A program made the translations under genes and the position numbers. From an uncultured Lachnospiraceae bacterium (GTDB lineage: Bacteria > Bacillota > Clostridia > Lachnospirales > Lachnospiraceae): a stretch of 64,000 nucleotides of DNA. Positions within the stretch are counted from its first letter, which is position 1. Each line of letters opens with the position of its first letter. The stretch lies in assembly GCA_910585075.1 (NCBI GenBank), contig CAJUED010000008.1, forward strand, positions 51,658-115,657, in the 5' to 3' direction. The notes under the pieces were generated by a model. It was not told the origin of the DNA. It saw only the letters and a program-made list of their open reading frames with translations, and made no database searches. Below are positions 7,316 through 16,222 of this stretch, piece by piece.

Positions 7316-8455
7316 GTTTTTTCTCTCACAGCTTGAATTTCCAATGATAATTTCCGGCTTAATTAAAATTTTTTGATTATTTTTTTTGCCGTCACTTTTT
7401 CCGTCATTTCTGACGTCACCTATGACGTCCCCTCTGATTAAATCAAGCATCAGCTCCGCCGCCATTTCCCCAAGCTTTTCCTGAGGATGCACAATGGTTG
7501 TAAGTCTGAATCCCCCGCTGGTTGCAATATAGGAATTATCATATCCCGTCACCGACACATCCTCAGGCACTTTAAGCCCCGCATGATTCAGCGCCTGAAT
7601 TACTTTCATGGCAATCTGGTCATTGTAACACACAACTGCATCCATTTTATACTTATTTATAGCCATCTGGTAAATACTTTCATAAGGATGTACCTTTCTG
7701 TCCTCCGTATAAAACCATATTACCTTATCCGGATCATATAAAATATTTGCCTCCTGCAGAGCAAGGACATACCCTTTATGTCTGTTTTGCCCCTGCATAT
7801 CATCAGATTTAAAAACTCCAATAATATCCTTATGCCCGGTCTCAATCAAATATTTTGTAATCATATAACCACCCTTACAATCATCCATAAGGACCTGAGG
7901 TTTTTCCCTCATTTTTGAAAAGCAGCCCTGTATAAAAACATAAGGTATATTATATTCCTCCAATTTTTCATACAAATCCATATGCTTGCAGTATATCTGA
8001 CTTTTACTGGGTTCAATGATAATACCGTCAATATCCTTCTTTAAAAGTTCCTGAAGGCAGCTTGCCTCCTGACTTCTGGAATTTCTGGTATTTTTTAAAA
8101 TAATACTATAGCCCTCTTTTGTGAGAACATTATCAATCCCATCAATCACCCGCGGAAAAATATAATCGGATAAATAAGTAGTTACCACCGCGATATTTTT
8201 TGAATTTCTCTTATGCCGCATAGGCTTTGAACAGAAAGTCCCCCTCCCATGCTCCGCATAAACATAACCTTCATTTTCTAAAATAGACAATGCTTTCCTC
8301 ACGGTCTGACGGCTTATCTGATAATTGGAAGATAATTCATTTTCGGATGGAAGCTTATCCCCCATTCTAATCTCACCGGATAAAATTTTTTCCTTCAAAT
8401 CTTCCATCAATCTGACATATTTCAATTCTTTTTGTGCGGTATTTTTATTTAACAT
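7307..8455 (-). CDS. araR: GntR-LacI hybrid arabinose repressor
   Basis: The protein has a GntR-type winged helix at about 12-75 (G-D-K-L-P-S-E-N-E-L, S-R-Q-T-V-R-K-A-L, E-N-E-G-Y-V-Y) fused to a LacI/periplasmic-binding-like effector domain (about 85-375; T-T-Y-L-S-D-Y-I-F-P, V-S-V-T-G-Y-D-N-S). This is the AraR architecture, in which arabinose relieves repression of the ara genes. I chose ATG 8455 (382 residues), 7 nt after AGGA; the longer frame to 8536 would run through the terminator hairpin of the upstream gene. It lies just upstream of araA in the same direction. AraR is favoured by context; another pentose sensor is possible. Confidence 0.85.
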   Translation of the reverse strand: MLNKNTAQKELKYVRLMEDLKEKILSGEIRMGDKLPSENELSSNYQISRQTVRKALSILENEGYVYAEHGRGTFCSKPMRHKRNSKNIAVVTTYLSDYIFPRVIDGIDNVLTKEGYSIILKNTRNSRSQEASCLQELLKKDIDGIIIEPSKSQIYCKHMDLYEKLEEYNIPYVFIQGCFSKMREKPQVLMDDCKGGYMITKYLIETGHKDIIGVFKSDDMQGQNRHKGYVLALQEANILYDPDKVIWFYTEDRKVHPYESIYQMAINKYKMDAVVCYNDQIAMKVIQALNHAGLKVPEDVSVTGYDNSYIATSGGFRLTTIVHPQEKLGEMAAELMLDLIRGDVIGDVRNDGKSDGKKNNQKILIKPEIIIGNSSCERKNNL

Positions 8456-8483
8456 CATATTTTCCTGTATTTGAATAATAAGA

Positions 8484-8527
8484 GGCTGTCGCATTAAGAA
8501 AAATCCTCTATTCTTATTGCGACAGCC
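8484..8527 (-). terminator. Terminator after the flotillin-like gene
   Basis: GGCTGTCGCA (8484-8493) pairs with TGCGACAGCC (8518-8527), extended inward by TTAAGAA/TTCTTA. On the minus strand it follows the flotillin-like stop by 12 bp and is succeeded by TCTTATTATT. It separates that gene from the arabinose regulator. Confidence 0.7.
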
Positions 8528-8539
8528 CCTTAACATTAG

Positions 8540-10057
8540 TTAAAGAGCAGAATCCTCTATTTCTTTATTAATAACAGCCCCCGAAACGGCAGCAACAGCA
8601 TCTTTCATTTGCTCCTCGGAAATATTAGTAAAATTAATATTTCTGTTAACCTTAGCATCATATGTACCGGATTTCACAATTTCCGCCAAATCAATACCAA
8701 CCGTATCCTTCATGGTCTCAAAAAGTTTGGTCATAACCCCCGGAACATTATCCGCCACCGTATTTACACCGTTACTGTTATCCCCGCCAATAATAGTAAT
8801 CTTATCAATCTGGGTAAGAGGCTCTGCAATTTTACCTGCAATCTCAGGCAGTACCTGAATCAACATCTCAGCCATAGCCGCATTGTTGTATTTCTGGTAA
8901 GCAATGGCCTTCTTTTCCATAGCCTCAGCCTCCGCAATACCTTTTGCCCGGATAGCTTCCGCTTCTGCCTCGCCAACCCTTCTGATTCCTTCCGCTTCCT
9001 GCTCTTTGGCAAATCTCTGAGCTTCCGCCGTAGCCTTCAAAGCCTCCGCCTCTTTTTCACGCTCAAACTTATCAGCCTCGGCATTTTTCATTCTCTCATA
9101 AAGCTCCGCTTCCGATTGCTGCTGGCGGGCAAATTTTTCTGCTTCCGCTTTTTTCTTAATTTCAGCATCCAGCGCTTTTTCTTTTACTTCCGCTTCTCTC
9201 TGCTTTAATATAACCTCTTTTTCCTGTTTTGCAATGCTTGCTTCCTGAGTGGCAATTTCAATGGTCTTTCTTTGTTCCTGTTCCTGGATACTGTAAGCAG
9301 CATCCGCCTCAGCCCGCTTTGTATCTTCCATTTTCTGCAGTTCGGCTTTCTGCAGGGCAAGCTCATTGTTCTTCTTTGCTATTTCACGCTCCGCGTTAAT
9401 TCTTGCATCGTTTGCCTGTTTGTCGGCTTCCGCTTTTGCAACCGCAATTTCCTTTTCAGCCTCCGCCTTTGCAATGGCTGCTTTTTTCTTAATTTGTGAT
9501 ATATTATCAATACCTAAATCGTCAATCACACCATTGCCGTCCGCAAAATTCTGGACATTAAAGCTTACAATATCAAGACCCATTGCCGCCAAGTCAGGCT
9601 CTGCATTTTCCTTAACCAGATTGGCAAATTTCTGCCTGTCGCTGACCATTTCCTCCAGTCTCATGCGGCCTACAATTTCTCTCATGTTACCTTCAAGAAC
9701 TTCTCTGGCTATACCTCCGATATACTGGGTATTCTGATTTAGAAAGTTCTCTGCAGCAAGGGCAAGTTTGTCTTTCTCACTGCTTATTTTAACATTAACA
9801 GCCGCATCTACCTGAATGTTAATGTAATCCGCCGTGGGAACCGCATTGGATGTTTTCACATCAATGGGGATAAGCTTAAGGCTTAACTTATCCATTCTCT
9901 CAAAATACGGAATTTTCACACTGGATTTGCCTATGATTACCTTCTTACGCAGACCGGATATAATATAAGCCGTATCCGGTGGCGCTTTCTTATAACCGGT
10001 TATCAGAATAACAACCACAAAAATAATAACAATTGCCGCAATAATTGCTCCTAACAT
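8540..10057 (-). CDS. Flotillin-like SPFH-domain membrane protein
   Basis: A 505-residue protein close in length to Bacillus FloT. An N-terminal membrane segment (about 2-22, L-G-A-I-I-A-A-I-V-I-I-F-V-V-V) is followed by an SPFH/band-7 domain (about 25-190), a long Ala/Glu/Lys-rich coiled coil (about 190-400) and a C-terminal assembly region. Flotillins organise membrane microdomains and influence fluidity and signalling. I chose ATG 10057 because GGAGG sits 6 nt before it; the frame upstream lacks a ribosome site. No NfeD-type partner gene adjoins it here, unlike Bacillus yuaF-floT. It lies downstream of gyrA but has its own leader hairpins at 10084-10135. Confidence 0.88.
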   Translation of the reverse strand: MLGAIIAAIVIIFVVVILITGYKKAPPDTAYIISGLRKKVIIGKSSVKIPYFERMDKLSLKLIPIDVKTSNAVPTADYINIQVDAAVNVKISSEKDKLALAAENFLNQNTQYIGGIAREVLEGNMREIVGRMRLEEMVSDRQKFANLVKENAEPDLAAMGLDIVSFNVQNFADGNGVIDDLGIDNISQIKKKAAIAKAEAEKEIAVAKAEADKQANDARINAEREIAKKNNELALQKAELQKMEDTKRAEADAAYSIQEQEQRKTIEIATQEASIAKQEKEVILKQREAEVKEKALDAEIKKKAEAEKFARQQQSEAELYERMKNAEADKFEREKEAEALKATAEAQRFAKEQEAEGIRRVGEAEAEAIRAKGIAEAEAMEKKAIAYQKYNNAAMAEMLIQVLPEIAGKIAEPLTQIDKITIIGGDNSNGVNTVADNVPGVMTKLFETMKDTVGIDLAEIVKSGTYDAKVNRNINFTNISEEQMKDAVAAVSGAVINKEIEDSAL

Positions 10058-10083
10058 GTAAACCCTCCATTCTTGCTCAGTCC

Positions 10084-10135
10084 GCAAATTTGGGCATAAG
10101 CACAAATTTGCCTGTGAAAAATAAATTTTTCACAG
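10084..10135 (-). other. Twin hairpins between gyrA and the flotillin-like gene
   Basis: CTGTGAAAAAT/ATTTTTCACAG (10112-10135) is an 11-bp perfect hairpin just past the gyrA stop. GCAAATTTG/CAAATTTGC (10084-10111) is a 9-bp hairpin directly before the flotillin ribosome site. The first may end the gyrBA transcript; the second may be part of a leader motif shared with other genes. Confidence 0.5.
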
Positions 10136-10155
10136 TAACCCCCTGTTTCTTTTGT

Positions 10156-12744
10156 TTATTCTTCTTCCTCCTCCTTCGGAAGTGTTATTTCCTCATCCTC
10201 CAAATAATCGGAATTTTCATCCTGATTTGGTATATCTTCCATAGCGTCGTCAATGTTTTCAAATTCATGATCGCCGTCGGAAACCTTTTCCCTTACCTTG
10301 GCAATCTGAGCTACCGTTACGCCCTCGTCAAGATTAATCAGTTTTACTCCTGAAGTAATGCGGCCGAGAGTAGAAACATCCTCCATCCTTATTTGGATTA
10401 TCACCCCTCCGGTGGTAATCATCATGATTTCATGGTCATCATTTACCGCCTTCACACCAACCACATAACCGGTTTTTTCCGTTATTTTATAACATTTGAT
10501 TCCCTTTCCTCCACGCTTTTGAACTGTAAATTCATCCAGATAGGTGCGTTTCCCCATACCATTATCCGATACTATCAAAAGAGAATCACCCTGATGGTCA
10601 AGCTGCATTCCTACCACTTCGTCCCCATCTCCAAGGTTCATTCCAATTACGCCCATAGAAGTTCTTCCCGTTGCGCGCACATCAGTTTCCTTGAATCTGA
10701 TGCACATTCCATATTTGGTTACAAGGAAGATTTCCGTATCCTTATCCGTAATCTTAACTTCTATTAATTCGTCATCATCCCGCAGGCTGATAGCCGCCAG
10801 ACCGTTTTTACGTACATTACTGTACTCTATGATACTGGTCTTTTTTACAATGCCGTTCTTTGTGACCATAAAGAGATTTTTATTTTCTTCATAGTCCTTA
10901 ATGGGGATAATGGCGCTTATTTTTTCATTAGGATTAAGCTGCAGGATATTGACGATCGCCACTCCTCTTGAAGTTCTGCTTCCCTCCGGTATTTCGTAAG
11001 CCTTCAACCTGTAAACCCGACCAAAATTTGTAAAAAACATCACATAATGATGCGTAGTGGTCATGAGAAGGTCGGCAATAAAATCATCCTCTATTGTCTG
11101 CATTCCCTTGATTCCCTTACCGCCCCGATGCTGGGATTTAAAATTATCAATGGTCATCCTCTTGATATATCCCAGATTTGACATAGCTATGATTGTATTT
11201 TCATTGGGAATCATATCTTCCATTGAAATATCAAAAGCATCATAGCCAATCTTACTCTTGCGATCATCACCGAATTTATCGGAAATTTCTTTAATTTCCG
11301 TTCTGATTACGCCTAAAAGCTTCTTTTCATCTGCAAGTATCTCTTTTAATTCCGCAATTTTAACAAGAAGCTCCTGATGCTCATTTTCCAGCTTTTCTCT
11401 TTCCAAGCCTGTCAGAGCTCTCAGTCTCATATCCACAATAGCCTGGGCCTGAACATCCGTTAAGTCAAATCTCTCTATCAGGCTTTCTTTTGCTATCTGC
11501 GTACTGCGGCTTCCTCTGATGATTCTGATGATTTCATCAATATTATCAAGGGCAATCAACAAGCCCTGTAATATATGGTCTCTTTCCTCCGCCTTGTTTA
11601 AATCATATCTTGTCCTTCTGGTTACCACATCTTCCTGGTGAGCTATGTAAGCTTTTAACATATCAAGGATATTTAAAACTTTAGGCTCATTATTCACCAG
11701 GGCAAGCATAATGATACCGAAGGTATCCTGCATTTGCGTGTGCTTAAACAGATGGTTTAAAACTATATTGGCACTTACATCCCGACGTAACTCTATGACT
11801 ATACGCATACCTTCTCTGTCGGATTCATCCCGAAGATCGGTAATACCGTCAATTTTCTTTAACTTTACAAGCTCGGCAATCTTTTGAATCAGATTAGCCT
11901 TATTCACCATATAAGGAAGTTCCGTTACGATAATCCTTGATTTTCCATTGGACATGGTCTCAATATCGGTCACTGCCCGAACTCTTACTTTACCACGGCC
12001 TGTTCTGTAAGCCTCCTCACTTCCTCGGGTACCTAAGATAATACCTCCCGTAGGAAAGTCCGGAGCTTTCACAATGGAAAGAACTTCCTCTATTTCCGTT
12101 TCTTTATCCTCTATTACCCTGTTATCAATAATTTTAACAATAGCATCCACAACCTCTCGCAAATTATGGGGAGGAATATTGGTTGCCATACCAACCGCAA
12201 TACCGGTTGTTCCGTTTACCAGAAGGTTGGGATAACGGCTGGGAAGCACGGAGGGTTCTTTTTCCGTCTCATCAAAGTTAGGAACAAAGTCCACCGTATC
12301 TTTGTTGATATCGGCAAGAAGTTCCATGGAAATTTTACTTAATCTTGCCTCTGTGTAACGCATGGCCGCAGCGCCGTCGCCGTCCACGGAACCAAAATTT
12401 CCGTGACCGTCAACCAAAGGATAACGAAATGACCAGGGCTGTGCCATATTAACCAGGGCTCCGTAAATGGAACTGTCACCGTGGGGATGATATTTACCCA
12501 TGGTATCACCCACAATACGAGCGCTTTTTCTGTGAGGTTTATCGGGTCCGTTATTTAATTCAATCATGGAATAAAGAACCCTTCTCTGTACAGGCTTTAG
12601 CCCATCCCTTACATCCGGAAGCGCTCTTGATGCGATAACGCTCATGGCATAATCTATATAAGATGTCTCCATGGTTTTCTTCAAATCCACGTCATGGATT
12701 TTATCTATCTCATCACGGTCCTTATCAAAAATATTATCTTCCAT
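10156..12744 (-). CDS. gyrA: DNA gyrase subunit A
   Basis: This 862-residue subunit cuts and rejoins DNA during negative supercoiling, partnered with GyrB. The catalytic Tyr is Tyr130 in A-A-M-R-Y-T-E-A-R. The quinolone region reads H-P-H-G-D-S-S-I-Y-G, so the E. coli Ser83 equivalent is Ser91 and the Asp87 equivalent is Gly95. The GyrA-box is visible as Q-R-G-G-K-G-I (about 528-560 region), followed by the C-terminal pinwheel and an acidic tail of repeated Glu. It lies 89 bp downstream of gyrB in the same direction. The Gly at the Asp87 position may be lineage-typical. Confidence 0.98.
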   Translation of the reverse strand: MEDNIFDKDRDEIDKIHDVDLKKTMETSYIDYAMSVIASRALPDVRDGLKPVQRRVLYSMIELNNGPDKPHRKSARIVGDTMGKYHPHGDSSIYGALVNMAQPWSFRYPLVDGHGNFGSVDGDGAAAMRYTEARLSKISMELLADINKDTVDFVPNFDETEKEPSVLPSRYPNLLVNGTTGIAVGMATNIPPHNLREVVDAIVKIIDNRVIEDKETEIEEVLSIVKAPDFPTGGIILGTRGSEEAYRTGRGKVRVRAVTDIETMSNGKSRIIVTELPYMVNKANLIQKIAELVKLKKIDGITDLRDESDREGMRIVIELRRDVSANIVLNHLFKHTQMQDTFGIIMLALVNNEPKVLNILDMLKAYIAHQEDVVTRRTRYDLNKAEERDHILQGLLIALDNIDEIIRIIRGSRSTQIAKESLIERFDLTDVQAQAIVDMRLRALTGLEREKLENEHQELLVKIAELKEILADEKKLLGVIRTEIKEISDKFGDDRKSKIGYDAFDISMEDMIPNENTIIAMSNLGYIKRMTIDNFKSQHRGGKGIKGMQTIEDDFIADLLMTTTHHYVMFFTNFGRVYRLKAYEIPEGSRTSRGVAIVNILQLNPNEKISAIIPIKDYEENKNLFMVTKNGIVKKTSIIEYSNVRKNGLAAISLRDDDELIEVKITDKDTEIFLVTKYGMCIRFKETDVRATGRTSMGVIGMNLGDGDEVVGMQLDHQGDSLLIVSDNGMGKRTYLDEFTVQKRGGKGIKCYKITEKTGYVVGVKAVNDDHEIMMITTGGVIIQIRMEDVSTLGRITSGVKLINLDEGVTVAQIAKVREKVSDGDHEFENIDDAMEDIPNQDENSDYLEDEEITLPKEEEEE

Positions 12745-12833
12745 TTTTCCTCCATTCCGAAGTGGCTTACGGCGAGCAAAATCTTAAATCATACCTTTTC
12801 ATTAATGAAACTTATTATAATTTTAAAAAAATT

Positions 12834-14762
12834 TTAAATATCAAGATTTTTTACAAACCTGGCATTTTCTTCTATAAATTCACGTCTTGGTTCCACTTTA
12901 TCACCCATTAGAGTTGTAAAGGTAAGATCAATTTCAGATTCCGCTTCCTCATTCATGGTGACACGCAAAAGAACTCTCTTTGCCGGGTCCATGGTGGTAT
13001 CCCATAACTGTTCCGGGTCCATCTCCCCAAGTCCTTTATAACGTTGTATTTTATTATTCTGGTCCCTCCCAACTTCGGAAAGAATCTTGTCAAGTTCCTC
13101 ATCACTGTAAGCGTACCAGACATTTTTATTCTTCTCCAGCTTATAGAGAGGAGGCTGAGCCAGATACACATATCCCTGTTTAATCAGTTCCGGCATAAAC
13201 CTATATAAAAATGTCAGAAGAAGCGTGGCAATATGGGCTCCGTCCACATCCGCATCAGTCATAATGATAATTTTATGGTAGCGCAGCTTTGAAATATCAA
13301 ATTCTTCATGGATTCCTGTTCCAAAGGCGGTAATCATTGCCTTTATTTCAGCATTTCCATAAATTTTATCAAGCCTTGCCTTTTCCACATTTAATATCTT
13401 ACCCCGCAGGGGAAGAATTGCCTGAGTTGCACGGCTTCTTGCAGTCTTAGCGCTTCCGCCGGCGGAATCTCCCTCCACAATATAAATCTCGCAGTTTTCC
13501 GGATTTTTATCGGAACAATCCGCTAATTTCCCGGGCAAAGCGGCGCTTTCAAGGGCGGTTTTTCTTCTGGTCAAATCCCTTGCCTTTCTGGCCGCATCTC
13601 TTGCCCGCTGGGCAAGAATTGATTTTTCACAGATTAACTTCGCCACAGAAGGATTTTGCTCAAGAAAATATGTAAGCTGTTCGCTTACTATACTGTCAAC
13701 CGCAGTTCTCGCCTCGGAATTTCCAAGCTTCTGCTTGGTCTGCCCTTCAAACTGAGGATCTTCCACTTTAATGCTGACAATTGCGGTTAATCCCTCTCTG
13801 ATATCCTCCCCGGTAAGATTGGGTTCGCTTTCTTTTAACAATTTATTATTTCGCGCATAATCATTAAAAGTTTTGGTAAGGGCATTTCTGAAACCTACCA
13901 GATGCGTACCACCCTCGGGAGTATTGATATTATTTACAAACGTATAAGAACTTTCCGTGTAAGAATCGTTATGCTGCATGGCAACTTCCACATAAACATT
14001 GTTTTTGCTGCCTTCAAAGTACATAATATTATCGTACAAAGGAGTTTTACTTTTATTTAAATATGTTACAAATTCCTTGATTCCTCCCTCATAGTGGAAC
14101 TTACGCTCAATGGGATCTTTTCCTTCTTCCACTCTCTCATCCCGTAAAACAATAAGAAGACCTTTTGTAAGAAAGGCCATTTCACGGAGTCTTTGCTTTA
14201 AAACATCAAATTCATATTCGGTTGTTTCCTGAAAAATTGTAGCGTCAGGTTTAAAGGAAACTTTTGTTCCTGTTTTTTCTTTGTCACACTCCCCTATCAC
14301 TTGAAGGGAGTAACATACATGTCCTCTCTCGTACCTTTGTTTATAAATCTTTCCTTCGGAATAAATTTCCACTTCAAGCCAGTCGGATAAAGCGTTTACT
14401 ACGGAAGCTCCTACGCCATGCAGACCACCGGAAACTTTGTATCCTCCTCCTCCAAATTTTCCGCCGGCATGAAGTACGGTAAATACCACCTCAACGGCAG
14501 GTATCCCCGCTTTATGATTGATTCCTACAGGTATTCCTCTCCCATTATCGGATACGATAATAGAGTTATCTTTGTTAATTGTAACGATAATGGTATCGCA
14601 TGAGCCTGCAAGAGCTTCATCAACAGAATTATCCACTATCTCATATACAAGGTGATGCAGGCCTCTGCTTGATGTGGAACCTATATACATACCAGGCCTT
14701 TTCCTGACTGCTTCAAGTCCTTCCAATATCTGAATCTGGTCTGCGCCGTAATCGTTATTCAT
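12834..14762 (-). CDS. gyrB: DNA gyrase subunit B
   Basis: The 642-residue ATPase subunit of gyrase. The GHKL ATP site shows E-I-V-D-N-S-V-D-E-A (about 41-50), D-N-G-R-G-I-P (72-78) and G-L-H-G-V-G. The Toprim domain has V-E-G-D-S-A-G-G and the D-A-D-V-D-G metal motif. The C-terminal segment with R-Y-K-G-L-G-E-M-D-P contacts GyrA. I chose ATG 14762 since GGAG lies 6 nt before it; the frame extends upstream to 14804 without support. Its leader carries a 23-bp motif shared with the flotillin-like and histidine kinase genes. Confidence 0.98.
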   Translation of the reverse strand: MNNDYGADQIQILEGLEAVRKRPGMYIGSTSSRGLHHLVYEIVDNSVDEALAGSCDTIIVTINKDNSIIVSDNGRGIPVGINHKAGIPAVEVVFTVLHAGGKFGGGGYKVSGGLHGVGASVVNALSDWLEVEIYSEGKIYKQRYERGHVCYSLQVIGECDKEKTGTKVSFKPDATIFQETTEYEFDVLKQRLREMAFLTKGLLIVLRDERVEEGKDPIERKFHYEGGIKEFVTYLNKSKTPLYDNIMYFEGSKNNVYVEVAMQHNDSYTESSYTFVNNINTPEGGTHLVGFRNALTKTFNDYARNNKLLKESEPNLTGEDIREGLTAIVSIKVEDPQFEGQTKQKLGNSEARTAVDSIVSEQLTYFLEQNPSVAKLICEKSILAQRARDAARKARDLTRRKTALESAALPGKLADCSDKNPENCEIYIVEGDSAGGSAKTARSRATQAILPLRGKILNVEKARLDKIYGNAEIKAMITAFGTGIHEEFDISKLRYHKIIIMTDADVDGAHIATLLLTFLYRFMPELIKQGYVYLAQPPLYKLEKNKNVWYAYSDEELDKILSEVGRDQNNKIQRYKGLGEMDPEQLWDTTMDPAKRVLLRVTMNEEAESEIDLTFTTLMGDKVEPRREFIEENARFVKNLDI

Positions 14763-14796
14763 ATAAATCTCCATTCTTGCCGGCAGCCCGCAAATG

Positions 14797-14819
14797 AAAT
14801 ACATACGCAGTATGTATTT
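14797..14819 (-). other. Hairpin in the gyrB leader
   Basis: AAATACATAC (14797-14806) and GTATGTATTT (14810-14819) form a perfect 10-bp stem with a 3-nt loop between recF and gyrB. No long T-run follows on the minus strand, so it is more likely a leader structure than a terminator. Confidence 0.45.
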
Positions 14820-14851
14820 AATACTCAGTATGCAATGGGCGCCAGCACAAA

Positions 14852-15940
14852 CTATTTATCAATTACTTCCACTTTACCCCCGGTAACATTAAATATTTTA
14901 TTTATTTCAAATCTGTTATTCACAAATTCATCCAAACCTGTACATGTTATAATTGTCTGTATATCTCCTATACTGTCTAAAAGATAATTTTGCCTGTTAC
15001 TGTCCAATTCCGAAAGAACATCATCCAGAAGAAGAACCGGTGTATCCCTGGTCATTTTTTTTACAAGTTCTATCTCTGACAATTTAAGAGATAAAGCGGC
15101 TGTCCTCTGTTGACCCTGGGAGCCAAATTTACGTATATCAATTCCATTTACAATAAAAGAAAAATCATCCCTGTGAGGTCCGGCGGAAGTTATCTTTGCA
15201 TGTATATCCTTTTCCTGATTTTCCTTCATTTTTCTTTCAAAATCTTCAATTTCCACATCAGGCTCGTACTTAATAACCAAATCTTCCTTTTCACCGGATA
15301 ATCTGCTATGTATATCATGTATAATCTCACAAAGCTGTTTTACAAAAAGCTTTCTCCTTTCGATAATCTTACTGCCAAAGGAAATAAGCTGTGAATCCCA
15401 TATATTGAGAGTTTCCTTAAGACTTGGATTAAAATACATATCCTTTAAAAGTTTATTTCTCTGATTTATGATTTTATTATAATGATTCAGATTATAAAGA
15501 TAAAAGTTATCTAACTGACAGAGCTCCATATCCGCAAATCTTCTTCTCTCTGCCGGCCCATTCTTTATGATGGAAAGATCTTCGGGAGAAAAGAAAACCA
15601 CATTCAAAAGCCCAAGCAATTCGGCCGCCTTTTTTATTTTTTGACCGTCTATGGCGATTCCCTTTGATTTGCTTTTGCGAAGATGCATATCCACCCTGTA
15701 CTCTACGGCTTCTTTTAAAATACAGGTTCTTATATGCGCTTCTTCTTTGTTAAAATTTATTATATCTTTGTCCTTGCTTCCTTTGTGGGATTTAGTTGTA
15801 GATGAAACATAAATGGCTTCCAGAATATTTGTCTTCCCCTGGGCGTTGTCCCCATAAAGAATGTTGGTCCCTTCATCAAAGCTTATATTTAATGTTTCAT
15901 AATTTCTGAAATCAGCCAGTTCAAGAGATTTAATAATCAT
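14852..15940 (-). CDS. recF: Recombination mediator RecF
   Basis: A 362-residue SMC-like ATPase that loads RecA at gaps with RecO and RecR. Walker A is G-D-N-A-Q-G-K-T-N (about 30-38), the signature is F-G-S-Q-G-Q-Q-R-T, and Walker B is V-L-L-L-D-D-V-L-S-E-L-D. Length and position between the S4-domain gene and gyrB match the conserved origin cluster. The start codon at 15940 sits 39 bp after the S4-domain gene, consistent with one dnaA-dnaN-S4-recF transcript. Confidence 0.97.
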   Translation of the reverse strand: MIIKSLELADFRNYETLNISFDEGTNILYGDNAQGKTNILEAIYVSSTTKSHKGSKDKDIINFNKEEAHIRTCILKEAVEYRVDMHLRKSKSKGIAIDGQKIKKAAELLGLLNVVFFSPEDLSIIKNGPAERRRFADMELCQLDNFYLYNLNHYNKIINQRNKLLKDMYFNPSLKETLNIWDSQLISFGSKIIERRKLFVKQLCEIIHDIHSRLSGEKEDLVIKYEPDVEIEDFERKMKENQEKDIHAKITSAGPHRDDFSFIVNGIDIRKFGSQGQQRTAALSLKLSEIELVKKMTRDTPVLLLDDVLSELDSNRQNYLLDSIGDIQTIITCTGLDEFVNNRFEINKIFNVTGGKVEVIDK

Positions 15941-15979
15941 CTTAAATTTTCAACCTTCCAGCCTTTCTTTTAAGCTTAA

Positions 15980-16189
15980 TCAACTGATAATCTTAATCTG
16001 GTTTCCTTCAAATTCTACAACATCACCGTCATATAATTTTTTTCCTCTCCTTACTTCTGTTTCTCCGTTTACCTTTACCAGACCATCCTGTACGGCAAAT
16101 TTAGCATCCACTCCGGATTCCACAAGGCCGGCCGCCTTAAGAGCCTGGCCTAATTTTATATATTCTTCTCTTAATTTAATTGTTTCCAT
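15980..16189 (-). CDS. yaaA: S4-domain RNA-binding protein (YaaA/RlbA type)
   Basis: A 69-residue single S4 RNA-binding domain (I-K-L-G-Q-A-L-K-A-A-G, then V-K-V-N-G-E-T-E-V-R-R-G-K-K-L). Homologues sit between dnaN and recF across the Bacillota and are thought to act in ribosome assembly. The 33-bp gap to dnaN and 39-bp gap to recF indicate cotranscription. The start follows a short AGAGGAAAAAT site. Confidence 0.92.
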   Translation of the reverse strand: METIKLREEYIKLGQALKAAGLVESGVDAKFAVQDGLVKVNGETEVRRGKKLYDGDVVEFEGNQIKIIS

Positions 16190-16222
16190 ATTTTTCCTCT
16201 TTAAACAAATCAGCGGGGTTTT

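Noticed and set aside
8458..10155. Open frames on the plus strand antisense to the flotillin-like gene
   Set aside because: They mirror the Ala/Glu/Lys repeat codons of the real coiled-coil gene and lack ribosome sites.
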